DNA of 64,000 nucleotides from positions 5,022,001 to 5,086,000 of the forward strand of contig JBANAY010000004.1 of the NCBI GenBank assembly GCA_037952775.1, written 5' to 3'. Positions 1-10,218 of the stretch are shown piece after piece (within the stretch, counting starts at the first letter, position 1; each line of letters starts with the position of its first letter). The position numbers and the translations under genes are program-made. Origin of the DNA: Clonostachys chloroleuca. Taxonomy: Eukaryota; Ascomycota; Sordariomycetes; Hypocreales; Bionectriaceae. The notes beneath the pieces were generated by a model. That model worked only from the letters and a program-made list of their open reading frames with translations. It did not search any database and was not told the DNA's origin.

Positions 1-864
1 CTATTTGGACCACCAACATCCACCGTCACGAGCGAGGATGCACATCCCCCAACTCCTCCATTTGAAGATGGGACTGGCACTCGAAAGCTGCCAAATTTCA
101 GTGATAGTCCGCCGATACACCAGAGTCTCGTGAACTGCTGGGAAACTCTATCAAAATCCAAATATTGGATCAAATCGCGACTGGTAACCGCTGCTTTCGA
201 AATCAGGCTGCCAGACGCCAAGATCACAAACCAGCTATTGCAACCTGGTCCGATTATCACGACCAGACATTCAGATCTGTTCCAAGTTGAGCGTCGCGGT
301 GTTACTGACGACGATCTCTGCCTCGGGATCAACTTATGTCGACATTTCACCCGTGAGCTCTCCGAGGCCCAGATGGATATCCTGAGGGATACCTGGAGAT
401 GCATCGTCAGATGGGTGACTGTTGTATGCCAGGGCGCTGGCATCGAGTTTACGAAATGGTGCTTCCTATGGTCAAGGAACCTGTGCCCTCTGATGGATAA
501 TCGCGTTTCGGATCAACAGACATGGGTATGGCTGGAACGAAACGAGAAGACTACTTTCCTCGAGTTAGTCAAAAGTTTGCCTCGAGAATCCGACTGCCAA
601 TTCGGAAAAGAAATTTCAGAGACGATATCAGAGATCATAAACGAGCACAAGAGCTCTGATGACAATGAAGGGCTGTTGCAAGCAGTGAGCTCGGCGGTAC
701 TCGCAGAGAGAGCCGTTTTCAATCCTCGGAGTCGCCTCTTGCAGGCTCTTATGATTGCTGTCTACGCCATAGCTACAAGCAAGTTTGAGACAGACTCATT
801 CTCTAAAGCTCACCGTGTCTATATTTTGATCCGGGAGGGGCATCCCACCCTACATATCACGTAG
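1..864 (+). CDS. 3' end of an unrecognised protein
   Basis: The reading frame is open from the first base of the window to the TAG at 862-864, so this is the C-terminal 287 residues of a gene that begins upstream. The first possible in-frame initiator, at 130, is only a GTG, so I do not treat it as the start. The visible part opens with a Pro/Ser/Thr-rich stretch, then a helical, Trp- and Cys-containing region, and ends with a short hydrophobic helix (around LLQALMIAVYAIA). I recognise no domain. Codon use and the 245-codon stop-free run support real coding sequence. Function unknown. Confidence 0.6.
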   Translation, partial: LFGPPTSTVTSEDAHPPTPPFEDGTGTRKLPNFSDSPPIHQSLVNCWETLSKSKYWIKSRLVTAAFEIRLPDAKITNQLLQPGPIITTRHSDLFQVERRGVTDDDLCLGINLCRHFTRELSEAQMDILRDTWRCIVRWVTVVCQGAGIEFTKWCFLWSRNLCPLMDNRVSDQQTWVWLERNEKTTFLELVKSLPRESDCQFGKEISETISEIINEHKSSDDNEGLLQAVSSAVLAERAVFNPRSRLLQALMIAVYAIATSKFETDSFSKAHRVYILIREGHPTLHIT

Positions 865-1194
865 TAAGATATGGTGGAGGCAGTGAGGGGGGCCAGCACT
901 TAGTAACGTCGAATATCAGTCACAAATCAAGGATGTAAGAACCAATAATGTAATTTCCGTGTAAGAAGACATATTAGTAGGAAATACACTCATTACAAAC
1001 AATGATCTGTCCCAACTCTCAAGATGGAACATACATCTTCCTAAGCATGTGAATGCCCAAGTCTACGATCCCCCGGAAGGATTGTTACCTTATACTTATG
1101 ATGTACAATAGGCCGAAGTCTCCTGGCGAAGTGTGAAATACTCAACATCGCTCTATTACTCGAATATTCAAAATTTCATGCTTATTCTTTCGCT
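865..1194. other. Intergenic, convergent 3' ends
   Basis: Short AT-richer spacer between the end of the partial plus-strand gene and the stop of the minus-strand Gal4-type regulator. It should hold the two facing 3' UTRs. I see no ORF or repeat. Confidence 0.6.
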
Positions 1195-3624
1195 CTATTG
1201 AGGAAGCGATGGCGGGCCGGCCCATCCATCGTCATAGCTACTAGCTTGCAGAAACTCCAACCATCCAGTATTCTCGCCCATGCCAACGTCCGCTGCATCC
1301 AAAGGAGATATGTTTGGCCACATCATGTTCAAGACTCCATTCATCTGGCCGTTCGAGGCGTCACCCGCCGGTTTGTCCATCGACCATGGTTCCTCAAATG
1401 CCGTGCTGTCCAGCATCGCGGATGGCGACAGGTTCTCCTGGAACTGCAACGTTTGATTAGGCTCGGTCTCATAACCGTCCAGGTATCGCCCGCAGAGATC
1501 TAATATGGTGCTGTGACATCTAGCACAGCTTGCGTTCAGGCCGGCCATGGCTTGGATAGTTTCCAAAGCGGTTATGATCTGAGATCGCCATGCGGGGCTC
1601 TCAGGTGCAGAGGGCTCGCTGCGGAGGCAGATGCAGGGGATCAGAGCGGCCTGGAAAATGAAGTAGCTGGAACCACAGTCAGAATCAGAAGGGTAGGGTA
1701 GCAATTACGGAAAACTTACAGGCCATACCAAGCAGACAACCGGTTGTGCTCCTTGGTTGCCCAATATCCGGCGATGGACACGATCGTAGACTTGGCGTCA
1801 GCCAGACAACGTTTATAGGCTTCCTTGGATGAGGGATCCAGCTCGGCTCCATTTATTAGTGACTTCCGAATCACAAACGGGCGATACATGATGATTCGTA
1901 AATTCCTCAGTCTCCAATCGCACACAGCCTGGGCGTGGGCATAGCGTAGTGGGACGATGGCGGTAACCTTGAAGAACGATGGGATGGAAGCCAGCCACGG
2001 GGCAATGTGGGTTGCCTCCATATGGAGCATTTCCTCTGCGGTTGGTGGAGGCTTGGAAATCACCCTGTCGTAGCACTGGTACGTTGCAGTGTTGAACCGG
2101 GCCTGTGTTGCAACCGCCGTATAGGGAGTCATATGGTTCGACTCCGGAGGGTAAGAATGCGATGCTGGCGTGAGGTCCTACATATGTGAGCGAATAGATA
2201 CCGCCGACTACTCCACCTGAGAACATACCTCATCGTTTACGTTGAGCGGAAATGCGACTTCAACCCCCTGGAATGGCCATACGTTGGGACGGCTGAAAGT
2301 AATTGACGCGCCAATGTCGAAAATCCCCAGAGTCCACCACACTCGGCGGCGTATTTCCATGTTCAGCGGCGAAATGTTCCATCCTTGAAACTCCTTGTGA
2401 AGGCCGAGTCCCATGGCCATCCTGGAGGCCAGACCCGAGTAGTTGTATCCGGAATTAGGCTTGTCCCGCTTCTGGACGTAGTTGGAGGCCAGAGTTAGGG
2501 TCTGAACCAAGGTCACGTTACCTACCTCGAGGAAGTTGAAACTCAGCATCCCACGGGCCTGGGAGAACAGCGCTAGGTCTAGAGTGTCCTGTGAGGTGGA
2601 TGCTGAGGTCCAAACTCCAATGGCGGCGACTACATAGGCCAATACCGACCAGCACACACCATTTGGCCGAGGTATGACTTGGCTATACTGTGCTCGGAAA
2701 GTAGGTTCGTGGATGATGGGATAGCTGAGGTGATACATCCGAAAGTACGCATCTATCATGGCTTCGGAAACATGCCGATTTGGATCCGGCTGGGGCGTGA
2801 GTGGGTATATTGACAAATTCTGAAAGGGTTTCGACCGCGAGCCTGCTCGGTGACGACGAGCGTTCGGTTCCAGCAGCCGCAGGAGAGCTGCCCCGGATGC
2901 TACACCCAGGTAGCCGCCCTCACTATCATCGATAGACAGGGAGCCCATACCATCTAGCAGAGGACTCTCTCCTCCGATGGCCGCAGCCTCTTCGGGGAAC
3001 AGCTCGCGGGAATACTCTGCATCATGCTCCGACCACTCGAAGTCATCCACTGGGGGGCCTTCAAGCATCTTTTCGTGCTCAGGATCATGGTCCGTCACCG
3101 CCGACTGGGGCGGGGTTTGCTCTTTAGGAGCAATGGGAATCCCATCTCCGGCAGACGCCTGGCCGGCATGGATACTCCCAGAGAGGTCTGGCGACTGTCC
3201 CAAGGACGCATCGGGCGGCGGTACCGCGGGAGCGTCATGCTGCCAGGTGCGGAGGTGAGCCGGGATTTGCGTAGTTATTTGACGCAATAGAGCCTCGGCC
3301 TTCTCCAGACGAGTCTCTACCTCCGTCAAGTGCCTGTAGATGGGTATGTCAGTTGCTGGCTGAGCCTTGATCGGTCCAGGTGGGACGGACGGACTTGCGA
3401 GTCAAGGGAGTGCGTGAATGCTTCTCATAGAGACAGTGGCGACGGTACTTGGTACAGTAGTCGCAGGTGGGCAGGCCGCGGTTGCAACGGGCCTTGCGCC
3501 TCCGGCACTCCTTGCAGGCCTGGTCTGCATATCCAATGGGCAGAGAAGAGTCAGTTGTCGTCGAGGTCTCGGCGTGGAGGAAATCCGCTGCCGGCGGGTC
3601 CACTGCCAGCGCGGCTCTGTCCAT
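1195..3624 (-). CDS. Gal4/LAC9-type Zn2Cys6 transcription factor
   Basis: Nuclear DNA-binding regulator of 754 aa, read from four exons: 3624-3395, 3333-2229, 2177-1720 and 1666-1195. All phases agree. The zinc cluster lies near the N-terminus (Cys37, 40, 47, 54, 57, 64; motif CKECRRRKARC). A coiled linker follows (HLTEVETRLEKAEALLRQ), then the fungal-specific transcription factor domain (about residues 260-500, with IIHEPTF and RRRVWW). The first intron uses a weak GTCCGT donor; it is chosen because it rejoins the linker in frame. The frame is open back to an upstream ATG at 3765, but the ATG at 3624 gives the compact N-terminus usual for the family. Target genes cannot be told from sequence; the family includes galactose/lactose regulators but many members have other roles. 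Confidence 0.85.
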
Positions 3625-4140
3625 GAGGAGGAGCCTGCAGGGGTTGAGGCGACGGGACAGACCTGCGGGCGACAAGAGAGAAACTGCCCAGAAGGCCGCG
3701 AGGAATTGGACGGGACGATAGATTGGGGCGAGAGTCGGCCTGCCGGTTGCGGGTCTCACGGTCACTCTTACTGATGGCGGAGGGTTGAGAGTTGAAGTAG
3801 GAAAAGCTCCTCTTTCTCACGAGGCCGAGTGGCGCCCCTCCACATCCAACATAGAGACAGGCAGTACTTGCATTTTCCTGCTTCAACTCACCACCCGCCC
3901 CGCTGCCGGACTCTTAGTCGCAGTCCGGAGCAAGGACGATCGGTTCAATTATTTCTGATCTTTTCCGCCCAGCCAGTCCGTGGCCAAAACACACTGCTCC
4001 GGCCGGAGATACCTTTTGACTATGTACACATTTTTATTCCCCGCCCGCCCATCTCCACAATTCAGCCATACAGAGGCTGGCTTCTAAACATAAGCCAGAA
4101 GGCGGGCAACCGTCCCATTGCCACCGCTAACCAAGGCTCT
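3625..4140. other. 5' region of the Gal4-type regulator
   Basis: About 0.5 kb between the regulator's start and the stop of the next minus-strand gene. It holds the regulator's promoter and the 3' UTR of the DUF7719 gene. Open frames here are GC-driven and show no protein-like composition. Confidence 0.5.
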
Positions 4141-4909
4141 TCAATAAACCTTATAGTCGTGGTACCAGAGGTATCCTCCTGCGACAATCAAGCTCAGGAC
4201 TGCGTTGACCAGATCCAACTCAATCACGGCCCAGAGCCACAGGCATCCCACAGGCGGTGCCTGCTTCATGACAGCCAGGTAGTCGTAGTTGTTGCTGATG
4301 TGAATGAGATAGCACCCAGAAACCGCGCTCATGATACCAAAGATGGTCTGTCGCAGTGGCTGCTGGTATTTCCGCGGAAATCCTGGCAGCAGGGTAGGGT
4401 TCGCCTCATGCGGGTGCAGCGGCCAAAACAGAATAAGAAAGACTATTAGCAATGGTCAGCTCTTTCGTTCTATTTCTCTCCTTTGTGCTTTTCTGCGATG
4501 TGTTAATTGCCAATGTGTTTTGTTCGGTTTCGCTTACCAACCCAGGCACGTGCGGTCCGAATGGCCACATCTCGATAGTCCATTCCTTGCCGTACTGTTT
4601 CTGGACTAGGATGTCGAAGGTCAAGTGCAGCATGGAGAGCGAGATGGTGTAGAGCATCGCCTCCATGAACCGATCTGCGCCTGGAGAGAGGACATCTCGC
4701 TCTTCTTCATCGTCCTCGGCCCTCCTCTCCTCAATCACTTCTCCCCTTTCCTTGGCAAGCTCCCTTCTGCGCTCCTCCGCTTGCGAGAACAGATCTTTGC
4801 CCTGCGCCAAGTCCAAGAGCGTCTTGTCCGAGGGTCCGGAGCGATCAGGCTGCTTAAGCTTGATGTCGGCTGCCGACTTAGGCTCCTTGCTTTTGCGCTG
4901 TCTCGCCAT
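4141..4909 (-). CDS. DUF7719-type fungal membrane protein, apparent one-base defect
   Basis: Conserved fungal protein of about 212 aa. The N-terminus is charged (MARQRKSKEP, then a Glu/Arg-rich helix). Next comes a membrane-associated segment (AMLYTISLSMLHLTFDILV) and a C-terminal half with several hydrophobic helices and the conserved stretch NPTLLPGFPRKYQQPLRQ. Exon 1 is 4909-4538. The donor GTAAGC, branch-like GCTGAC and acceptor AATAG (intron 4443-4537) look perfect but join out of phase by one base. One missing G in the GGG run at 4541-4543 would restore the frame and keep the conserved hydrophobic stretch. The only in-phase alternative acceptor (4405) deletes that stretch. Start chosen at 4909; an in-frame ATG at 4942 is possible. 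Function unknown. Confidence 0.7.
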
Positions 4910-6013
4910 GATGCTGGAGTTAGGGGGATGAGCTTGATCCAAAGCACCGGAAGCCGCGGTTCTTTGATAGTTTCCCTGTATATTAGGCTACCGTATGGGT
5001 AGTCTGTCCCTCCTCAATGTTTCTCTCAAGTCCTGTATGGCGACGTTGGTGGTGAGGTGGCAGATGTGGTGTGGAATTATTTCTTCGAGGTCACGAAATT
5101 GATAATTCCCCTATCACGCGTTGGACTGCGGTGTGGCTGGTCACTGGAGAGCACCTCAAACGGTGCCTGGAACGGCCTGAATTTGTGGCCACTGAGGGGC
5201 AGCAGTCAGCCCAGTGACAAAAGAAGTGAGACACCAAATCTCGAGTCCTGCTACACTTTTTTAGCGCATTCTGAGTATTTTCGATTACTTCAGACCAATA
5301 ATTAGCAAGCATATAGACAATTTACTTTGTATTATCAAACTATGTTTTTGTTGACATATCATTCGGGTCATTGTGACTTATGCTCTGCCCTTTATGACTG
5401 CTCATCAATTCAGTGCCTCATTTCTGTTCTCACCCGCTTGCCAGTGTCGCCCGCCCAGCTGTGCCAAAAGGCAGCTGTGCCTATTATCCAAAGAGCACCC
5501 CTGTCGAAAAAGAAAAAGAGTCACCCCTGCCGAAAGAGTTACCCGTGCCTAAAGGCAGCTGTGCCTCAGGCATTGTCTCGAGAGGCACTAGAAGACCCCT
5601 CCATCCCTTCTGGAACCACTGCTGGATGACATCAGCGCCCAAATCGTTGAGCTATCCCCTGTAAAAGAACCGCTAGCCCAATCATCGCCAGTGGTCTTGT
5701 GCTCGAGTCCTTCTATTGGCGAAGTGCAGCTCCAGCTCATCCTCTCCCTCAACCAGCTCTTGCTTGTCCCACCTACTATTGTTGCTATGCTGAGGCTACC
5801 TCCACACATGTCCCTGCACGGTCTCGTGCATGAGGCGGCTCCCCCCTCCCCACAGGCTAGGGCGTGAACATGAACTTGAGCGGGAAATGAGCCTCAAGGT
5901 GGCATTACTGCGATCTTCACCCTCAGCCTCGTGCGCCTAATCGTTTGCCTTCGACTTCGTTTGCGTCCCAAGCTGCTCATCGGCTCGTTGCGCTCACGCC
6001 TCCCACTACCAAG
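4910..6013. other. Intergenic with a short direct repeat
   Basis: 1.1 kb upstream of two divergent genes. It contains a 22-bp direct repeat with one mismatch (5461-5482 and 5545-5566, core AAAGGCAGCTGTGCCT). An open stretch at about 5590-5867 on the plus strand has no start codon or known domain. I see no credible gene; a decayed one is possible. Confidence 0.5.
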
Positions 6014-7187
6014 ATGGACAGCCTCTCCAACCTCGCCGCGTTTGGCATTGTTTTCGTCCCAGTCGTCTATTGGTTCGTGGCCCGCCTCGTCCAGTCGAGA
6101 TTTCCCCAGCTACGCGGCAAACGCATCTGCCTGCTTATCGCCCACCCCGACGATGAGGCCATGTTCTTCTCCCCAACCGTCCTCGGTCTCACTCGTCCCG
6201 AAACAGGCAACCATGTCAAGATTCTATGTCTAAGCACTGGTACGCAACGCCATTGGCTCCTTTTTGTGCTATAGGATCACATTCGAAGTAGAGGGGTGGC
6301 AGGTTCTGTGGTCCCGTGTTGTGATCTGTCTCTTGTTGGCAGGAATGAACGATGCGGGACTGTAAAACCGAGAAAGTGAAGCACTGAGAGACCCAAGTTA
6401 CACGCACAAGAGAGGGAATATCATGGCTGATGTGTTTTTTTTTCATGTGATTTAGGGAACGCCGACGGGTTGGGCGAAACTAGGAAGAAGGAGCTTATTA
6501 AGAGCGGCATGCTGCTTGGGCTCAGGAGCGAGGACGACATCTTTGTCTTGGACAACCAGTACGACTTTGACCCAACCTCGACTTCACCCTGCGACCAATT
6601 TTCCAGAGCTAATTTCACCATCGAAATCTAGACATGACTTTCCAGACTCGATGACTACCAAATGGGACCACCAGAAGATCTCTGCCCTCCTCTGCAGCGC
6701 CGTCGCTCCCAATCTTGCTCGCCAACGAGCAAAGCCCGACATCGCCCCCACCTCCAGTATCGACGTGCTTGTCACCTTCGACAGCTCTGGTGTTTCCTCC
6801 CACCCGAACCATATCTCTCTCTACCACGGCGCGCGTACCTTTATATCCGCCCTTGTCGAGGGGAAGAGCGAATTCCCGTGCCCAGTGGACCTATACACAC
6901 TGACCTCGGTGAACTTCTTCCGCAAGTACTCCTCAATCGGTGATGCCCTGACGACCTTGTTTTTCTGGGCGACTGGCCCCAAGAACGGCGAGGGTGACCA
7001 CCCAAAGAGCCTCGTGCTGATGAACACTCTATTTGGGGAGGGCGTGTCGCGGGGAACGGCCTGCAAGGCGATGACGGATGCGCACAAAAGCCAGATGGTC
7101 TGGTTCCGCTACGGATGGATTTTCCTAAGTAGGTACATGATGATCAATGAACTCCGACTGGAGCACGTCGAACGCGCAAGTAAGTAG
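6014..7187 (+). CDS. GPI12: GlcNAc-phosphatidylinositol de-N-acetylase (PIG-L/GPI12)
   Basis: Catalyses the second step of GPI-anchor synthesis at the ER, removing acetate from GlcNAc-PI. 294 aa in three exons: 6014-6239, 6456-6558, 6632-7187. Phases agree; introns are 216 and 73 nt. An N-terminal membrane anchor (about residues 8-27) is followed by the family zinc-binding/catalytic motif AHPDDEAMFF (HPDDE at 44-48), then STGNADGLG and SSHPNHISLYHG, which carries the second His cluster. The C-terminus (FRYGWIFLSRYMMIN) matches the end expected for the family. The start at 6014 has a good context and leaves the anchor intact. Confidence 0.92.
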
Positions 7188-7709
7188 CGCGTCACGAAAC
7201 TGCAAGCTCGGTCAAAGGAGCCAATGTCTAAAATGACATGGAGTGCATTGTAGGTACATGAAGAATGAGACATCCAGTAAACATAACGGCTATGTGGATT
7301 GCCCCATCTACCCTGCGCACGCTAAACGCAAGTGACAAGGTAATCAACAACAAGGCGCCCCTGGCTTACGAATAGTGGGAATGTCAACTTGGCTGGAATT
7401 CACTGTGAGTACCTATGTGCCGTAGTAGTGGTCATAGCAGAGTCGTTCGATCTATTCCGTCGCCTAGCGTCCTTTGCTTCCCAACCGTGAGCTAGCTCAC
7501 TATTGACTTTCCTTGACAATATATTGATACCCGGAGCTGGATTGCTGCACGCGGTGGCGGACCGAGGCAAGCACAGGGCGCTGGGAGGTTGATGGAGATG
7601 AATATATAAAGCAAACGCGAAGGCTCTTTCTTGAATAAAGCTCTTCTCTGCAGACGAAACACAAACACGATCAACGATAATATCATTGAACAAAAACCAC
7701 CTCCGTCGA
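7188..7709. other. Intergenic
   Basis: 3' region of GPI12 and upstream region of the next small ORF. A TATA-like element (TATATAAA) sits near 7602. No other feature seen. Confidence 0.4.
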
Positions 7710-7964
7710 ATGCTGTTAACGAGAGGAACTTCTAGTCCAGTTAAAGAAATGTTCGCCGGTGAAATGACATATGTCCGCCCATTCACTGCTTCCCGCAACA
7801 CCCAGGTACCCAATAGAGGGGCGAAGAGCATCGAGCTCACCCGCCTGGATCCTGTTCACCGTCCGTCGAGTGAAGCGGCGAAACACAAGAAACTGGCGAA
7901 TCCCAGAGTTGTCGATGTTACCGTCGAGCCAGTGACGGCTGAAAATAGATCACCCATTCAGTAA
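7710..7964 (+). CDS. Possible small protein (84 aa), unrecognised
   Basis: Single-exon ORF from ATG 7710 to the stop at 7964. Support is positional only: a TATATAAA element lies about 105 bp upstream and the leader between them is A/C-rich, as in fungal 5' UTRs. No signal peptide, domain or membrane segment is visible. A 14-bp segment near its 3' end (7889-7902, GAAACTGGCGAATC) recurs exactly at 8036-8049. It could be chance or a decayed gene. Confidence 0.25.
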   Translation: MLLTRGTSSPVKEMFAGEMTYVRPFTASRNTQVPNRGAKSIELTRLDPVHRPSSEAAKHKKLANPRVVDVTVEPVTAENRSPIQ

Positions 7965-8102
7965 CTAGATATCCTTGAGTTGCTGAAGGGTTCCTTGGCA
8001 ACCCGGTGGTCCGTATCACGGCCCCAGCTGCCCGTGAAACTGGCGAATCTCACATGGAGCATGGATAGATGGAGCAAGTCGTCACCAATCCACGACCGGC
8101 GG

Positions 8103-8110
8103 TATATATT
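8103..8110 (+). promoter_or_regulatory. TATA box of the 79-aa Cys-containing protein
   Basis: TATATATT about 130 bp before the ATG at 8240, followed by a C/A-rich leader without upstream ATGs close to the start. Typical spacing for a fungal TATA promoter. Confidence 0.4.
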
Positions 8111-8239
8111 TCTCCTCTTTCAGCCCACAGCTGAAATCACATCTGGAATTCTTGCTCCCAGGAACAACACCATAAACATTCGACAGAAACACTCGCAACA
8201 GACCAACACCTATATCTCAACAGAACGACTAAGCAAAAC

Positions 8240-8479
8240 ATGCAGGGAACCAAGCCAACGGACTCTCTCGACCAGGCCCCTCGGGACGAAGAATATACTT
8301 CCGACCAGACCATCGACAGCGGGGTCATCAACTTGGCCAACGTGCGATGTTCCTGCCCCATGTACCATTTCATCACCGACACCGGGATCTGCCCCAACTG
8401 GGTGGCCAGCAACCGGTCCATATGCCAGATGTGCTACGAAGGTTGCCTCGGCGCTGGGATTGAAGATCAGCTCGGCTGA
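8240..8479 (+). CDS. Small cysteine-containing intracellular protein (79 aa)
   Basis: Single-exon ORF with a good start context (AAAACATGC) and a TATA box upstream. The first 34 residues are acidic and polar. The second half has six cysteines (CSCP near 37-40, GICPNW, ICQMCYEGC). There is no signal peptide, so a secreted role is unlikely; the Cys pairs could bind a metal. I recognise no family. Confidence 0.45.
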   Translation: MQGTKPTDSLDQAPRDEEYTSDQTIDSGVINLANVRCSCPMYHFITDTGICPNWVASNRSICQMCYEGCLGAGIEDQLG

Positions 8480-8739
8480 TGCAAGGACATGCACCCGCGT
8501 GTTGCTCTCAAGTAAACTGTACGGGTTGAAGTAGGCACCAGACCTGTAACTACGCAATAGTCTGATGTATGAGCGCAGGAGTAATAAAAATGATCTTTTC
8601 TTAGTCATGTCAATTCGTTATTCAATATCAGAGTTATAAACAGTTTAACCAGACACCGGGAGAACGCTATGCACAGGATATGGAGACCGAACAGTAAACC
8701 GTTGACAAGGGAAACTCATTTCATTTCGTTTCTTCGTGC

Positions 8740-10218
8740 TCAAAAGTGAACACTCCGCTTCTTCTTCATCTTCTTTTGCTTCTCCTCCTCCGTCCTAGCG
8801 CCACCCCCAAAGAACCCGCTGACGCTGGCCGCCGCGGGGCCGGCATATGGCGACGTCTGAAGGAACTGGTTCAGTTTCTGACGTCTCCCGCCGTTCGCAC
8901 CGGCGCCCTGCTGAGCTGGCTGGGCGTCCGGGGTGAACTGAACTGATGATGGCCCCACGCTCTGCGGACGAGGGGGGCGTGATTCGGTTGGGCTCCATCC
9001 TCCCCCGGCGCCAGACATCGACGCTCCATGCGTTCGTCGAGGAGGCAGGGCCGGGGAGGGCGGCGACCTTGCGCCGCTTCGGCCGGGCTGCTCGACGCCG
9101 TACTCTCTCCGGAGGCGCTCCGTCTCGGCATCGACCGCGCGCTGCCGCCGCTCTTTCTCCTCCCTCTCCTCCCGCTCCAGCATCTCTCTGATCCGTTGCT
9201 GCTCCTCCCTGTCCTGCCTCTCTCGGTCTCGCGACATGGCTTTCTCCTCCGCGACGAGCTTCTGCAACCTCTTTGACTCGGCGTCGATCTCTGCCCTTCG
9301 AGCATCCTGGGGAGGTGGGCGCGACGGGGGCGCAAACTGCTGCTGGCTCTGCTGTTGCGGCGAGGCAGGTGTCACGCTGTTAAGGGCCCCTGACATGGCG
9401 AGGGGCGGCGACGAGTTCTTGCGCGGGGCCTTGCCCGCCTTCACACCGGCCGCGCTCGGCGCCGCAGCCCCGGCGGTGTTAAAAGGGTCTGACTTGGGGG
9501 AGAGGTACAGGTCTCTGATGACCTCGGCGCTCAGCAGGAGCACCAGTTCCAGGCCCTTCCGGTCCTCCACCTCGACGCGGTTCATATTGGGCTCGTAGAT
9601 GGCCACCGCCCCCTCCGTCTTGCCCGCCTGGAATAGCGCGACCGTGATGTCTGGCTCCTTGGCCTTCTTCCCACCCACGGTCCTCCCCGACATGTAGCAA
9701 GTCATGTCCCTGTTCATCCTGCTGTCCCGCTTCCAGTGGAAGTTGAGCCGGGGGATTAGGTCCGTCAGCACGGGCGTCGAGGCGTCCTGGTCAATCTTAC
9801 TGGCGCTCGGCGTCTTAAAGCTCGTCTCGGGCACCTCGAACTCCCACGCGTCCTTGCTCCAGCTGCTGGTCTGGTACCGGACGGTTATGCTCTGGTCGGG
9901 GTTGTACAGGGACACGGAGAAGGAGTGAGGTACGACGGGGAGGGCGACCGCGTTACCGCCATTCGCGCGAACCTCGGCGGCGGAGAGGGTGGGCTGTGTC
10001 CAGTCGGGTTTCACGAGCACCTCTGCGTACACGACGGAGCTATACTGGACGTCGAACAAGCCCAGGGCGTACTGGTTGGGAGCTTGGCCAGGCGCCGGTC
10101 TCTTGAGGAGGTACTCTGGCCGGGCCTCGGAGCCATTGTGTGTGTAGTATAGAATCGAGTTTAGGGGGTTGTCAGAGGAGACCCGAGAGCGGTAGGTTGG
10201 GAGATTTTCGTCGAGCAT
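8740..10218 (-). CDS. Conserved-looking protein, beta-rich N-terminus and charged coiled-coil C-terminus
   Basis: Uninterrupted 492-aa frame. The first in-frame ATG is at 10218; an earlier initiator would be GTG at 10239. Residues 1-270 look globular and beta-rich (LYYTHNGSEARPEYLLKRP, PHSFSVSLYNPDQSITVRYQ, FHWKRDSRMNRDMTCYMSGR). Residues 300-390 form a long Glu/Arg coiled coil (KRLQKLVAEEKAMSRDRERQ onward). The tail is Pro/Ser/Gly-rich and ends in a basic cluster (KKMKKKRSVHF) that could serve in nuclear or membrane targeting. I do not recognise the N-terminal domain. Strong coding signal; function unknown. Confidence 0.8.
   Translation of the reverse strand: MLDENLPTYRSRVSSDNPLNSILYYTHNGSEARPEYLLKRPAPGQAPNQYALGLFDVQYSSVVYAEVLVKPDWTQPTLSAAEVRANGGNAVALPVVPHSFSVSLYNPDQSITVRYQTSSWSKDAWEFEVPETSFKTPSASKIDQDASTPVLTDLIPRLNFHWKRDSRMNRDMTCYMSGRTVGGKKAKEPDITVALFQAGKTEGAVAIYEPNMNRVEVEDRKGLELVLLLSAEVIRDLYLSPKSDPFNTAGAAAPSAAGVKAGKAPRKNSSPPLAMSGALNSVTPASPQQQSQQQFAPPSRPPPQDARRAEIDAESKRLQKLVAEEKAMSRDRERQDREEQQRIREMLEREEREEKERRQRAVDAETERLRREYGVEQPGRSGARSPPSPALPPRRTHGASMSGAGGGWSPTESRPPRPQSVGPSSVQFTPDAQPAQQGAGANGGRRQKLNQFLQTSPYAGPAAASVSGFFGGGARTEEEKQKKMKKKRSVHF

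Noticed and set aside
4405..4537. Alternative in-phase intron for the DUF7719 gene
   Set aside because: It restores the frame but removes a hydrophobic stretch expected in the family and skips a better branch site and acceptor.
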